Assembly (NCBI RefSeq): GCF_000368065.1
Contig: NZ_KB851200.1
Location: 923,204 to 987,203, forward strand
Reading direction: 5' to 3'
Length of the DNA: 64,000 nucleotides
Source of the DNA: Acinetobacter seifertii
GTDB lineage: Bacteria > Pseudomonadota > Gammaproteobacteria > Pseudomonadales > Moraxellaceae
The notes beneath the pieces were generated by a model. It saw nothing but the letters and a program-made list of their open reading frames with translations. It did no database searches and was not told where the DNA came from. Positions 9,398 through 17,525 of this stretch are shown here, piece by piece. A program made the translations under genes and the position numbers. Each line of letters starts with the position of its first letter. The stretch's first letter is position 1.

Positions 9398-11044
9398 TTA
9401 ACGGGGTTCAGGTTTCCAGCGGTGAGGTAGTAATTCTTCTATTTGGGGCACTTTATGTGTTGGCAACCTTTTCAGCACATCACTTAAATAGGCATACGGA
9501 TCCAAGCCATTCAGCTTTGCTGACTGGATTAAAGTCATGATATTGGCAGCTCGTTGACCACTGCGCAGCGAACCTGCAAATAGCCAGTTCTTACGCCCCA
9601 AGGCCCAGGGACGCATTTGGTTCTCTATCCAATTATTGTCAATGGGTAGATTGCCATCATCCAGATAGCGGCTTAAAGCAGTCCAACGTTTTAGGCTGTA
9701 ATTGATCGCCCGGGCGGTTGGAGAACTCGATGGCACCGTCAGCTGATGTTGGTTGAGCCATTCATATAGTTGTTGCATGACCGGTTGACTATGCTGTTGT
9801 CGGTATTCGCAGCGGTCTTCCGCTGTACCATCCGTCTTTTTTCTTAATTCTGCTTCTATCGCATATAATTTCTGAATCAGCACTAATGCCTGTTCAGCGA
9901 CCTGACTTTTCTTGGTCACATGTAGTTCATGGAATTTACGACGTGCATGTGCCATGCAGCCCACCTCAATGACCTGACCTGATCTAAAGCGTGCTTTATA
10001 ACCACTGTAATCATCACAGACCAAATGACCCTGCCAGCCTTTCAGGAAGTCTTCAGCATGCTGGCCAGAACGGCTATCTTGAAAGTCATAGATCACTGCC
10101 TGAACTGGATTGTACTGTGTGCTGGCATAGGCCCAGACATAACCTTTTTTGGGCTTTTTCTCATTTTCACCCATCTGCATGACCGTCACCGGTGTTTCAT
10201 CTGCATGGATCACCTGCTGTTGCAGTACCACCTGTTTTAAGGCATTGGCCAGAGGTTCCAGTTCCACCCCACAGCGGCCAATCCAGTCAGATAACGTTGA
10301 TCTAGACAGATCAACACCTGCGCGTAGAAAGATTTGACGTTGACGGTACAAAGGCAAATGATCGGCATACTTTGACACCAGCACATGGCTAAGCAATTCA
10401 GGTGAAGCAATGCCTTTATCAATCACATAGGCTGGCATCGCTTGCTGAGTCAGAGTGTCACACTGATCACAGACCCATTTACCACGCACATGCTGTTCCT
10501 TATAGAACTGTGCCGGTCTGAAATTCAGTTTTTCACTGACATCTTCACCGATACGACGCAAGGTACAGCCACAACTGCATTGTGTTGATTCAGGTTCATG
10601 CTCAATACGGAGGGTGTGTAGATGATCTGGCAACAGCCGACGTTTAGGTTTGTTGACTGGGGCTTTCTGTGCAGCTGCATTGGTTTTATCTGCATTCAGT
10701 CGTTCCAGTTCCAGATCAACCGCTGCAATATCTTCTTCAACCGCTTCATCCCAGAGATGGATTTGTTTTGCGGTTAGATGTTCGTTTTTACTGCCGAATT
10801 TATGCTGTTTAAATAGTGCAAGCTCATGCTCGTATTTTTGATTGAGAATAGAAAGATGTTGAACTTTAGAATCTAATTGCTGATTGGTGACTTCAAGATG
10901 TTGAACTCTGGCATCTAATTGCTGATTTGATTGTTCCAGTTGTTGTTTAGATTGTGCCAGAGACTGATGCTGCATCGCCAACTGTCTGGTAAATTCCAGC
11001 AGTTGTTCATGGGTCAGTTGGCTTAAATCAGGCAGCGTATTCAT
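9398..11044 (-). CDS. tnpC: IS66 family transposase TnpC (DDE)
   Basis: Catalytic transposase of the element, 548 residues. The N terminus (about 1-75) is a Gln-rich heptad repeat with a tandem duplication (SNQQLDARVQHLEVTNQQLD and a similar copy), a likely coiled coil. A Cys-rich zinc-binding segment (CSCGCTLRR...CDQC) lies around residues 155-200. The DDE residues can be placed in VIHADETPVTV, HLVCDDYSGYKA and NNWIENQMRPWALGRKNWLF. The C-terminal small domain ends in LLPHRWKPEP. Length and motifs match active IS66 transposases. It lies 74 bases downstream of tnpB. Confidence 0.95.
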   Translation of the reverse strand: MNTLPDLSQLTHEQLLEFTRQLAMQHQSLAQSKQQLEQSNQQLDARVQHLEVTNQQLDSKVQHLSILNQKYEHELALFKQHKFGSKNEHLTAKQIHLWDEAVEEDIAAVDLELERLNADKTNAAAQKAPVNKPKRRLLPDHLHTLRIEHEPESTQCSCGCTLRRIGEDVSEKLNFRPAQFYKEQHVRGKWVCDQCDTLTQQAMPAYVIDKGIASPELLSHVLVSKYADHLPLYRQRQIFLRAGVDLSRSTLSDWIGRCGVELEPLANALKQVVLQQQVIHADETPVTVMQMGENEKKPKKGYVWAYASTQYNPVQAVIYDFQDSRSGQHAEDFLKGWQGHLVCDDYSGYKARFRSGQVIEVGCMAHARRKFHELHVTKKSQVAEQALVLIQKLYAIEAELRKKTDGTAEDRCEYRQQHSQPVMQQLYEWLNQHQLTVPSSSPTARAINYSLKRWTALSRYLDDGNLPIDNNWIENQMRPWALGRKNWLFAGSLRSGQRAANIMTLIQSAKLNGLDPYAYLSDVLKRLPTHKVPQIEELLPHRWKPEPR

Positions 11045-11118
11045 GACCGCAGTATGCCTGAGGTCATGATGCAGAGGAAATAGAACGTTTGGAGAATAGC
11101 AGAATGGATGAGCCTGGT

Positions 11119-11454
11119 TTAGAGCATTGTTACCACTTGCTGCAGTCCGATTCTTTGCCAGGGCAAACCCTGGATCAGTGCCTGTAACTGCTCCGGGCTG
11201 ATCGCCATACTTTCACCCTGGTGAACTTTAGCCCAGTGGAATTTCCCCTGTTCCAGCCGCCGGGCACACAGCCAGATACCCAGTCCATCATGCACCAGCA
11301 CTTTCATACGATGGCCACGCTTATTACAGAACAGGTAAGCGCAATGCGGTTTGATGTAGCCAAAGGCTCTCAGCACCTGAGCCATGGCTGTATCCATCCC
11401 TGCACGCATGTCCATCGGCTGGGTAGACAACCAGATCTCATCAATACGAATCAT
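11119..11454 (-). CDS. tnpB: IS66 accessory protein TnpB (Orf2)
   Basis: Small protein of 111 residues required with TnpA for IS66 transposition; its biochemical role is not settled. It has the family core: STQPMDMRAGMDTAMAQVL, then YLFCNKRGHRMKVLVHDGLG followed by IWLCARRLEQGKFHW. The ATG overlaps the tnpA stop by four bases (ATGA), so the two are probably translated by coupling, as is usual in this family. Confidence 0.93.
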   Translation of the reverse strand: MIRIDEIWLSTQPMDMRAGMDTAMAQVLRAFGYIKPHCAYLFCNKRGHRMKVLVHDGLGIWLCARRLEQGKFHWAKVHQGESMAISPEQLQALIQGLPWQRIGLQQVVTML

Positions 11455-11879
11455 TGAGTCAAACCCTGGATCAGCAACAGTAATTCAGTTACTGACTCCA
11501 CCGGCCAGTCGATCTCGATCATCTGATCCCTTGCGGAACTTGGTGCCTCATGTAATGGAATCCTGATATGAGCGACAGCTTTCTTCTCTGGCACAGGTGG
11601 TAGAGGTGCTTCTTGTTTGACTGGAGTCGGGTGAAGAATGACCGGAAGAAAGTCAGTCTGTGGAATGGATGGGGTTTTTAATGCAGGGGGCATTGATCTG
11701 GACTGACGAATCCATTTATGTAGCAGATTGGCATTGATCTGATGTTGCATTGCTACCTTGGCCACTGATGTATCTGGCTGCTGGCATTGCTGAATAAGTT
11801 GATGTTTAAATTCAGCTGTGAAGGTTCGACGGGGCTTTTTTAGCGTTGGTGCACTGTCTATAACTGTCTTTAAATCCAT
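11451..11879 (-). CDS. tnpA: IS66 accessory protein TnpA (Orf1)
   Basis: First gene of the element, 142 residues. The N-terminal third has a helix-turn-helix of the transposase_8 type (RRTFTAEFKHQLIQQCQQ, then SVAKVAMQHQINANLLHKWI), so it probably binds the element ends. The C-terminal half is Pro-rich, then ends in a conserved hydrophobic segment (MIEIDWPVESVTELLLLIQG). The start lies 6 bases from a perfect 26-bp palindrome in the leader. Confidence 0.9.
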   Translation of the reverse strand: MDLKTVIDSAPTLKKPRRTFTAEFKHQLIQQCQQPDTSVAKVAMQHQINANLLHKWIRQSRSMPPALKTPSIPQTDFLPVILHPTPVKQEAPLPPVPEKKAVAHIRIPLHEAPSSARDQMIEIDWPVESVTELLLLIQGLTQ

Positions 11880-11885
11880 AAATAG

Positions 11886-11911
11886 GTGTCCACTTAAATT
11901 TAAGTGGACAC
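11886..11911. repeat. Perfect 26-bp palindrome in the IS66 leader
   Basis: The 13-base arm GTGTCCACTTAAA is followed directly by its exact complement. It lies between the right inverted repeat and the tnpA start. As RNA it could form a hairpin over the tnpA initiation region in transcripts entering from outside; as DNA it could be a protein site. The role is inferred. Confidence 0.85.
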
Positions 11912-11939
11912 TATCGCGGTATTAATGAGTTAGAAAAAG

Positions 11940-11960
11940 TGGGGTTCAGCGGACGCTTAC
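11940..11960. repeat. IS66 right terminal inverted repeat
   Basis: Reads inward on the minus strand as GTAAGCGTCCGCTGAAC, matching the left end at 19 of 21 positions. It is followed directly by the second target copy. Confidence 0.93.
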
Positions 11961-11968
11961 ATTGTACG
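11961..11968. repeat. Right copy of IS66 target-site duplication
   Basis: ATTGTACG, identical to 9359-9366. The next bases, CTAA, complete the original lpxA end (CGC TAA), which shows where the chromosome was before insertion. Confidence 0.95.
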
Positions 11969-11979
11969 CTAATTAATAA

Positions 11980-12021
11980 GACATAAAAAAGACACTGTTT
12001 AACAGTGTCTTTTTTTATGTC
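11980..12021. terminator. Bidirectional terminator, originally lpxA/cpoB
   Basis: Stem GACACTG / CAGTGTC (11991-11997 and 12003-12009) with a five-base loop, flanked by A-run and T-run; the pairing extends to AGACAT/ATGTCT. Suited to stop both lpxA (plus) and cpoB (minus). The IS now separates it from lpxA. Confidence 0.9.
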
Positions 12022-12025
12022 TAAA

Positions 12026-12916
12026 TTATTTTTTAAAGAATTTAACTTCTTCAGATTTAGGATATTGCGTAAGTAATTTGTTCTTATATTGGTTTGCTGA
12101 TGCAGTATTCTTATCAACATCCTTTGCAATACTATACAGTTGATACAATGCTCGAGGAGCTTTACTAGAGTTTGGATATTGATTCGCAACAATATTATAG
12201 TTTTTCTTCGCTTCATTGTAGTTCACAGGGTCTGTGGCTAAATGAAATTCAGCTAACCAAAAGTAAGCATTACCTGTATAAATACTATTAGGGTGGTTTT
12301 TAATAAAGTTTTGCATTGGGGCAATAGCTTTTTTCGCTCCACCCTGTTTGTAAGCATCTAAAGCTACTGTATAAGCGGCTTTTTCTAATTCAAGTGGATT
12401 TGACTGGTTTTGAGCAGCAGTGGTTGGTTGAGCGTTTGTTACTGGTGCGCTAGGTTGTTGTTCAGAGGTGGTTGGAGTAGGCGGAGCTGCAACTACTTTG
12501 TTGCCATCTGTAGGCTGAGAAGAAGGTGCTGATGTATTTGTAGTGGCGCTACTATCGGCAGTCGTATTTGAGCTATCATCTTGGGTCGCACTGTCTGGGT
12601 CAACTTTTTGATGTAGTAGCTCTAAACGTTGATCTAGGTCTGTATAGCGGTTGGCTAGATCTTTCTTTAGTTGCTCAATATCATTTGCTTGTTCTTCTAA
12701 TTGACCTCTTAATGTGCGGATATCATTCTCTAATTGTTGATTTTTTTGCATCAACTCCCAGTTTAAATTGGTGGGAACTGAAATATTGCTTGAAGAAGTA
12801 TTAGATGCACTACCATCATTTTGACTTAAACCACGAGACTCGATAGGAATATTTGCGTATAGAGAAGTGGTACTCATTAAGGCAATAAATAATAAAGAAT
12901 GCTTCTTCATTTGCAT
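12026..12916 (-). CDS. cpoB: Cell division coordinator CpoB (YbgF)
   Basis: Periplasmic TPR protein that links the Tol-Pal machine with peptidoglycan synthesis at the septum. It has a signal peptide (MKKHSLLFIALMSTTSLYA), then a coiled coil at about residues 50-100 (ENDIRTLRGQLEEQANDIEQ). A low-complexity Ser/Thr/Pro/Ala linker follows (about 105-170), then three TPR-like units from about 175 to the end (YTVALDAYKQGGAKKAI, YFWLAEFHLATDPVNYNEAK, APRALYQLYSIAKDVDKN). The 296 residues match the family apart from a long linker. In many bacteria it follows pal; here it stands alone, convergent with the lpx operon. Two ATGs two codons apart are possible starts. Confidence 0.9.
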   Translation of the reverse strand: MQMKKHSLLFIALMSTTSLYANIPIESRGLSQNDGSASNTSSSNISVPTNLNWELMQKNQQLENDIRTLRGQLEEQANDIEQLKKDLANRYTDLDQRLELLHQKVDPDSATQDDSSNTTADSSATTNTSAPSSQPTDGNKVVAAPPTPTTSEQQPSAPVTNAQPTTAAQNQSNPLELEKAAYTVALDAYKQGGAKKAIAPMQNFIKNHPNSIYTGNAYFWLAEFHLATDPVNYNEAKKNYNIVANQYPNSSKAPRALYQLYSIAKDVDKNTASANQYKNKLLTQYPKSEEVKFFKK

Positions 12917-13184
12917 GTGTATAAATCCATAATTTTATATAAAAGCCACCTTGAACACCGGAATATAAAAATCAATTCACTAAATATCTAAGGTTTTTCA
13001 TTGATCAATGCAATTAAAACAGTTAACAGTTTAAATGCAAGGATAGTTTACAATCTTCAAGCATATTTTATGCAAAATGAAAAAGGAACTTAAGCTCATA
13101 AAATTACATTTTCAAATTTTAAGCGATTATTGTTGATGAATTAATCAATCGAAACAAAAACTTGCTGAAAATGGGATAGAAGGG

Positions 13185-13212
13185 TTGCATCTCTTTTAAA
13201 AATCTCTATACT
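13185..13212 (+). promoter_or_regulatory. Sigma-70-like promoter of ffs
   Basis: TTGCAT at 13185-13190 and TATACT at 13207-13212, spacer 16, with the RNA 5' end expected about 12 bases downstream. The rest of the 12917-13184 gap is AT-rich with no supported gene. Confidence 0.65.
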
Positions 13213-13224
13213 TTGTTTTGCAAT

Positions 13225-13336
<112 letters not shown>

Positions 13337-13343
13337 CTTTCTT

Positions 13344-13826
13344 TTAATCCAATTTTCTTTGGATTGCTTTTAAAATTACATCTAAATCAAACCCTCTATA
13401 CTGTAAGAATCTAATTTGTTTTGCTTTAAGCTTTGGATCCTTTTCGACAACTTCTCCAAATTTCTTAACTTTAAGCTGATAAGCTTGCTCTACCCAATCA
13501 ATTTCGTGAATTTCATCAGCGATTAAATCGTTCTCAATCTGTTTGGTTTTTAAAGCTTGTTGAATGCGTTTTGGACCTTTACCTTTACGAATCTGACTTG
13601 CAAGCATTTGCTCTGCAACACGTTGGTCGCTTTGATAGTTTTGCTCAGATAACTCTTCAACGAGTTGTTTCACTTCTTCTATATTTTGTGCATAACGGGC
13701 TAATTTTTCAATCAGTTCTGATTTAGAGTAGTCTCGGCGAGTAAGTAAAGCAAAAGCATATGATCGTAAACGCTGGCCAGTAAGTGGGGGACGCTGTCGA
13801 GATTGCTCGTCGTTTCTTTTGAACAT
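13344..13826 (-). CDS. recX: Regulatory protein RecX
   Basis: Small helical inhibitor of RecA filament growth, 160 residues. Three-helix repeat blocks are visible: LRSYAFALLTRRDYSKSELI, then VEELSEQNYQSDQRVAEQML with RKGKGPKRIQQALK, then the C-terminal KQIRFLQYRGFDLDVILKAI. It is downstream of recA on the same strand with a hairpin between the two, so its expression probably depends on partial read-through. Its 3' end comes within eight bases of the convergent ffs RNA. Confidence 0.93.
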   Translation of the reverse strand: MFKRNDEQSRQRPPLTGQRLRSYAFALLTRRDYSKSELIEKLARYAQNIEEVKQLVEELSEQNYQSDQRVAEQMLASQIRKGKGPKRIQQALKTKQIENDLIADEIHEIDWVEQAYQLKVKKFGEVVEKDPKLKAKQIRFLQYRGFDLDVILKAIQRKLD

Positions 13827-13841
13827 ATAGGTTTCCTTGTA

Positions 13842-13864
13842 AAAAACGCCCCGAAGGGCGTTTT
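13842..13864 (-). terminator. Terminator/attenuator between recA and recX
   Basis: GCCC, loop, GGGC stem embedded in AAAACGCCC...GGGCGTTTT; on the minus strand it ends in GCGTTTTTT. In E. coli a hairpin at the same place limits recX transcription to a few per cent of recA; a similar role is inferred here. Confidence 0.85.
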
Positions 13865-13879
13865 ATGACTCATCTATAA

Positions 13880-14932
13880 TTAAGATTCTAATAATAGATC
13901 TGGCTCTTCTTCGTCATCTTCAACTTGTACTGCGCCATTTGTACCTGTGGTCAGCAATTGCTCTCGAATATTGCGTTCAATCTCTTCAGCGATTTGCTTA
14001 TTTTCTTCAAAATAACGAATCACGTTATTCTTACCTTGGCCAATTTTATTACCTTGATATGAATACCATGCACCAGCTTTTTGAACGATATCTTGTTGAA
14101 CTGCCAAATCTACAAGTTCACCAAGTTGGTTAGTGCCTTTGCCGTATAAGATTTGGAAAATAGCTTCTCTAAATGGAGGAGCCATTTTGTTTTTAACGAC
14201 TTTAACTTTAGTTTCTGAACCAACGATTTCGTCGCCTTCTTTTACTTGACCGATACGACGAATATCTAAACGAACTGACGCATAGAACTTAAGAGCGTTA
14301 CCACCCGTTGTAGTTTCTGGGCTACCAAACATAACACCAATTTTCATACGAATTTGGTTAATGAAGATAACCATACAGTTTGAACGTTTAGCGTTACCCG
14401 TAATTTTACGAAGCGCTTGGCTCATAAGACGAGCTTGTAGACCCATGTGAGAATCACCCATCTCACCTTCGATCTCCGCTTTAGGTGTAAGGGCAGCTAC
14501 CGAGTCCACAACGATTAAATCAATTGCGCCTGAACGGACAAGCATATCGGCGATTTCAAGTGCTTGTTCACCATTATCAGGTTGTGAAACAAGTAGGTTG
14601 TCAATATCTACACCAAGTTTACGTGCATATTGAGGATCTAGGGCATGCTCGGCATCGATGAATGCACATGTACCACCAGACTTTTGACATTGGGCGATTG
14701 CTTGCAATGTCATTGTGGTTTTACCAGAAGATTCAGGACCATAAATTTCGATAATACGGCCTTTTGGTAAACCACCAATCCCCAATGCGATGTCTAAAGT
14801 TAAAGAACCTGTAGATACGGCTTCAACTGCTTGAACAGTGTTATCACCGAGACGCATAACCGTATTTTTGCCAAATTGCTTTTCAATTTGACTCAAAGCG
14901 GCTTGTAATGCTTTGCTTTTATTCTCATCCAT
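13880..14932 (-). CDS. recA: Recombinase RecA
   Basis: ATP-dependent strand-exchange protein for homologous recombination. It has Walker [14 protein letters not shown] (about residues 65-77), Walker [16 protein letters not shown] and the L1/L2 DNA-binding loops ([40 protein letters not shown]). The C-terminal tail is acidic ([14 protein letters not shown]). Length is 350 residues. The ribosome site GAGG precedes the ATG. Acinetobacter is known to lack canonical LexA, and I saw no SOS box I could defend in the upstream 145 bases. Confidence 0.98.
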   Translation of the reverse strand: MDENKSKALQAALSQIEKQFGKNTVMRLGDNTVQAVEAVSTGSLTLDIALGIGGLPKGRIIEIYGPESSGKTTMTLQAIAQCQKSGGTCAFIDAEHALDPQYARKLGVDIDNLLVSQPDNGEQALEIADMLVRSGAIDLIVVDSVAALTPKAEIEGEMGDSHMGLQARLMSQALRKITGNAKRSNCMVIFINQIRMKIGVMFGSPETTTGGNALKFYASVRLDIRRIGQVKEGDEIVGSETKVKVVKNKMAPPFREAIFQILYGKGTNQLGELVDLAVQQDIVQKAGAWYSYQGNKIGQGKNNVIRYFEENKQIAEEIERNIREQLLTTGTNGAVQVEDDEEEPDLLLES

Positions 14933-15077
14933 CTCAAAAACCTCAATACTCTATGTTCATCACGTTTAACCCAAGTGGATGCATTGAATCTCAACTTGTT
15001 TCACAGGGCTAATAGTGACAGATTTTTTCTTTAGCTTCTATATCTTATATATGTGAGTGCGACATAACTCGACGTTT

Positions 15078-15521
15078 CTATTCATCATCATAAGACCAAT
15101 GATCTTCATAATGTTGATCGTTATCCTGTTTAAACCGATTGATTTGTCGTCGATCTTTCTTACTTGGTCTATGGTCAGGTCGAGCTAGATTATGCAATTT
15201 TCGTTGGGACGCAATCAACTCCCGTCTCGCAATACTTACTTCAGTTTCTTCATAAAGTTGCTGCGCAACTGGAGCTGGTCCTCGGGTGTTGGAAAGTGCT
15301 TTGACAACAACTGTCTTTTTTTCAAAACCTTGTTGAACAACAAGTTCCATTCCAACACGAATTTCTTTAGAAACTTTTACACGCTCATTATTGTGATGTA
15401 CTTTACCACCTTCAATTGCAGCTTTAGCAATAGAACGAGTCTTAAAAAAACGTGCTGCCCATAACCATTTGTCGACACGCATCGTGTCTACAGCATCGTT
15501 TTCATGCAATTTTGACATCAT
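15078..15521 (-). CDS. hslR: Ribosome-associated heat shock protein Hsp15 (S4 domain)
   Basis: Binds 50S subunits carrying stalled peptidyl-tRNA and helps recycle them. The S4 RNA-binding domain occupies about residues 14-75 (MRVDKWLWAARFFKTRSIAK, then AAIEGGKVHHNNERVKVSKE). A basic C-terminal tail with RKLHNLARPDHRPSKKDRRQ follows, typical of HslR. Length is 147 residues from the chosen start; an internal ATG at the MRVDKW segment is another option. The start overlaps the end of the upstream nucleotidase gene by 20 bases. The same two-gene pair occurs in E. coli (yrfG-hslR). Confidence 0.92.
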   Translation of the reverse strand: MMSKLHENDAVDTMRVDKWLWAARFFKTRSIAKAAIEGGKVHHNNERVKVSKEIRVGMELVVQQGFEKKTVVVKALSNTRGPAPVAQQLYEETEVSIARRELIASQRKLHNLARPDHRPSKKDRRQINRFKQDNDQHYEDHWSYDDE

Positions 15522-16188
15522 TATCCTTTCTATCAGTTTGATTCAAAACAGACAGTAGCTCTGTAAGCTGATCTAGAGCTTTATACTCTAAATCTTGTGG
15601 CTGTCTTTTACTCTTAAGAGTTGAGGGCTGTAATATAGTAAACAAGTGTCTTATACCAAATTTTTCTGCAGTTTTTAAAACTTGAAGAGTATCGTCTAAA
15701 AAAATAGTGGTTTTGGGTTCAAAATAATGCAAGCGTTGTAACTCTTGCCAAAACTGAAGATCTTCCTTCGCATAACCCATTTGTTCACTAGATACAATCA
15801 CATCAAAAAAATCTTGAATAGGGATGTTATCAAGTTTTAATTGTAAACTTGCGCAGTCTGCATTGGTCACTAACCAACATTGATAACCTTGTTCTTTTAG
15901 AGCATTAAGTAGCTCCATACATCCTGATCGTGTTTTAATTTTGTGTTGAAATTCTTTCTGAAGATTTAAAACATCTACTCCAGTAGTTTTCGTCCAATAA
16001 TTTGAGGAGTACCATGAAAGAGTGTGCTTATTACTAAGATAAAACTGAGTCAATATTTCTTGGCTTTTTGTTAAAGAGAGTTGATGCGTCTGAGAATGCC
16101 GTACAGGTAGACATTCGTTCCAGATAAAGTCGTCAAAAGCCAAATCTAACAAAGTTCCGTCCATATCGAAAAGCACTATTTTAGCCAT
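15502..16188 (-). CDS. yrfG: HAD-family GMP/IMP nucleotidase (YrfG-like)
   Basis: Predicted 5'-nucleotidase of the haloacid dehalogenase superfamily, 228 residues. HAD motif I is FDMDGTLLDLAFDDFIWNE (nucleophile Asp in DMDGT). Motif II is LVTNAD, motif III a Lys near GYAKEDL, and motif IV FLDDTLQVLKTA. The cap segment HTLSWYSSNYWTKTTGVDV is characteristic of the YrfG branch. Adjacency and overlap with hslR support the assignment. Substrate is taken from the E. coli family member and not shown here. Confidence 0.82.
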   Translation of the reverse strand: MAKIVLFDMDGTLLDLAFDDFIWNECLPVRHSQTHQLSLTKSQEILTQFYLSNKHTLSWYSSNYWTKTTGVDVLNLQKEFQHKIKTRSGCMELLNALKEQGYQCWLVTNADCASLQLKLDNIPIQDFFDVIVSSEQMGYAKEDLQFWQELQRLHYFEPKTTIFLDDTLQVLKTAEKFGIRHLFTILQPSTLKSKRQPQDLEYKALDQLTELLSVLNQTDRKDNDVKIA

Positions 16189-16604
16189 GTTTTAAGGACT
16201 CCAATTTGAATAGACAAGGAAGAAAGTTAGGCTAAGATTATAAGCATTAAAGCCTATAAAAACGGATTGATTTGTTATTATTTCATCATTTAGAGGTCTA
16301 TCGAGGCTGATTAATAATGATTGTTAAAAGTGATAAATTCAAATGCTGCCAAGGACTTGATTGTTATTTTTTAGATGGAGAGTCTAATGAAAATTGAGTG
16401 ATCGCAATTCTGATCAATTTATTCAAAATAATAAATGGAACTTTAAATGATGGGAATCTATCAATAGTACTCTTATGTCTATAAAAGTAGTAATCGCACT
16501 ATTTTGATTTACATAGTGTACGTATTGGCGAACATTTTATAAATTGAACTGTGCATGTTTAAAGTTATATTAAAAATTATCCGAATAATAATTTAGAGTA
16601 GGCA
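16189..16604. other. AT-rich intergenic region with no identified gene
   Basis: About 416 bases between divergent genes. I see no ORF over a few codons with a ribosome site, no strong hairpin and no RNA gene. It should hold the promoters for the nucleotidase operon (minus) and for the 96-residue ORF (plus). Confidence 0.5.
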
Positions 16605-16895
16605 ATGAAAATTGGATTTATTGGAGGAGCCAATGATGGCATAGTTATCAATGCCGCAAATGGCATTGATACTTATAAACTTGAATGGCATTACAAGGCT
16701 GAAAAGCACTGTCAAGAACCATCACTAGGGCTAAATGGTCCTGAATATGACTATTACAATTTATTAATTTTGAGAAAAAACAAAGAGGCAAAACTTTTCT
16801 ATGTTTTAACTACAATGGACAAAGAAGCTATTGCAGATAAAATTAATGAGTATTGGGAGCATTCAACTTCGGTAGGTTATGACTTTGATGAATAG
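16605..16895 (+). CDS. Uncharacterised 96-residue protein
   Basis: Not recognised. The product is soluble and mixed charge with no signal peptide or membrane segment. It opens MKIGFIGGANDGIVINAANG, has a central YDYYNLLILRKNKEAKLFYV, and ends acidic (GYDFDE). The region LFYVLTTMDKEAIADKINEY has a helix-like charge pattern. A weak ribosome site (GAGTAGG) lies 5-6 bases ahead of the ATG. It stands alone between long AT-rich spacers, in a part of the window where accessory genes gather, which could reflect an immunity-like or phage-derived small gene; that is speculation. Confidence 0.55.
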   Translation: MKIGFIGGANDGIVINAANGIDTYKLEWHYKAEKHCQEPSLGLNGPEYDYYNLLILRKNKEAKLFYVLTTMDKEAIADKINEYWEHSTSVGYDFDE

Positions 16896-16958
16896 CTCTG
16901 GTTTAAATTTATTAGTAATCTTTGATCATATCACTATTTCATATACTCATAACTCAAA

Positions 16959-17483
16959 TTAAGGATTGTATATTTCATAAAGAACGTGTTCTTGAAGTGC
17001 GTGCCCATCTGGAAGCTTGGGATGATTGAAGTGTTTAACTTTACGCATTCCTAGTCTTTCCATTACAGCTTGAGAAGGCTTATTCACTGTTGCTGTAAAA
17101 GAAACCACTTTATCTTTATTAAGCACATTGAAGGCATAGTCTAATGCTGCTTTTGCTCCTTCTGTGGCATAACCTTTTTTCCAGTATTTTGTAGCAATCC
17201 TCCAGCCAATTTCAATGCAAGGGGAAAAATCAAATTGTTCTGGTTGGTCGTGTAGGCCAATAAAACCAATAAAGTCATGGCTTTCTTTTAATTCTACAGC
17301 CCAAAATCCCCAACCTTTTTCATCAATAAGGGCCGATGCTCTTTGAATTAAATTTATACTTTCAGTAGCAGATAAAAGCTTTGGAAAAAAACGCATAACA
17401 TCTTTATCCAATCCCATTTCGATAAAGGGGGCAGCATCAGTTTCTTTCCATTGTCTTAAGATTAAACGTTCGGTTTCGATCAT
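16959..17483 (-). CDS. GNAT N-acetyltransferase, RimJ/RimL type
   Basis: Transfers acetyl from acetyl-CoA to an amine; substrate unknown. It is 174 residues of the Acetyltransf_3 type: MIETERLILRQWKETDAAPF at the start and WAVELKESHDFIGFIGLHD in the core. EIGWRIATKYWKKGYATEGA carries the acetyl-CoA pyrophosphate loop, and FTATVNKPSQAVMERLGMRK is the C-terminal motif. Such proteins often modify ribosomal protein N termini or small amines. It stands alone, downstream end facing the unknown 96-residue gene. Confidence 0.85.
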   Translation of the reverse strand: MIETERLILRQWKETDAAPFIEMGLDKDVMRFFPKLLSATESINLIQRASALIDEKGWGFWAVELKESHDFIGFIGLHDQPEQFDFSPCIEIGWRIATKYWKKGYATEGAKAALDYAFNVLNKDKVVSFTATVNKPSQAVMERLGMRKVKHFNHPKLPDGHALQEHVLYEIYNP

Positions 17484-17525
17484 AGTAAAAGCTCTTTAAA
17501 TATAATTTTAATTTAACCATATAGT

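Larger units (their letters stand above)
9367..11960 (-). mobile_element. Complete IS66-family insertion sequence, 2594 bp
   Basis: The ends are imperfect 21-bp inverted repeats (9367-9387 and 11940-11960, 19 of 21 identical, both beginning GTAAGC), flanked by 8-bp direct repeats ATTGTACG. Inside, on the minus strand, are the three standard genes tnpA, tnpB and tnpC in order from the right end. All three are open and full length with recognisable motifs, so the element looks intact. Its base composition is visibly more GC-rich than the surrounding chromosome, which indicates an origin outside this locus. The exact ISfinder name cannot be given from sequence reading alone. Its transcription is antisense to the lpx operon. 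Confidence 0.95.

Noticed and set aside
9991..10841. Several plus-strand ORFs inside the IS66 transposase gene
   Set aside because: They are antisense shadows of tnpC with no ribosome sites or family features.
14933..15077. SOS box upstream of recA
   Set aside because: No CTG-N10-CAG-like palindrome of quality was seen, and Acinetobacter is known to lack canonical LexA.
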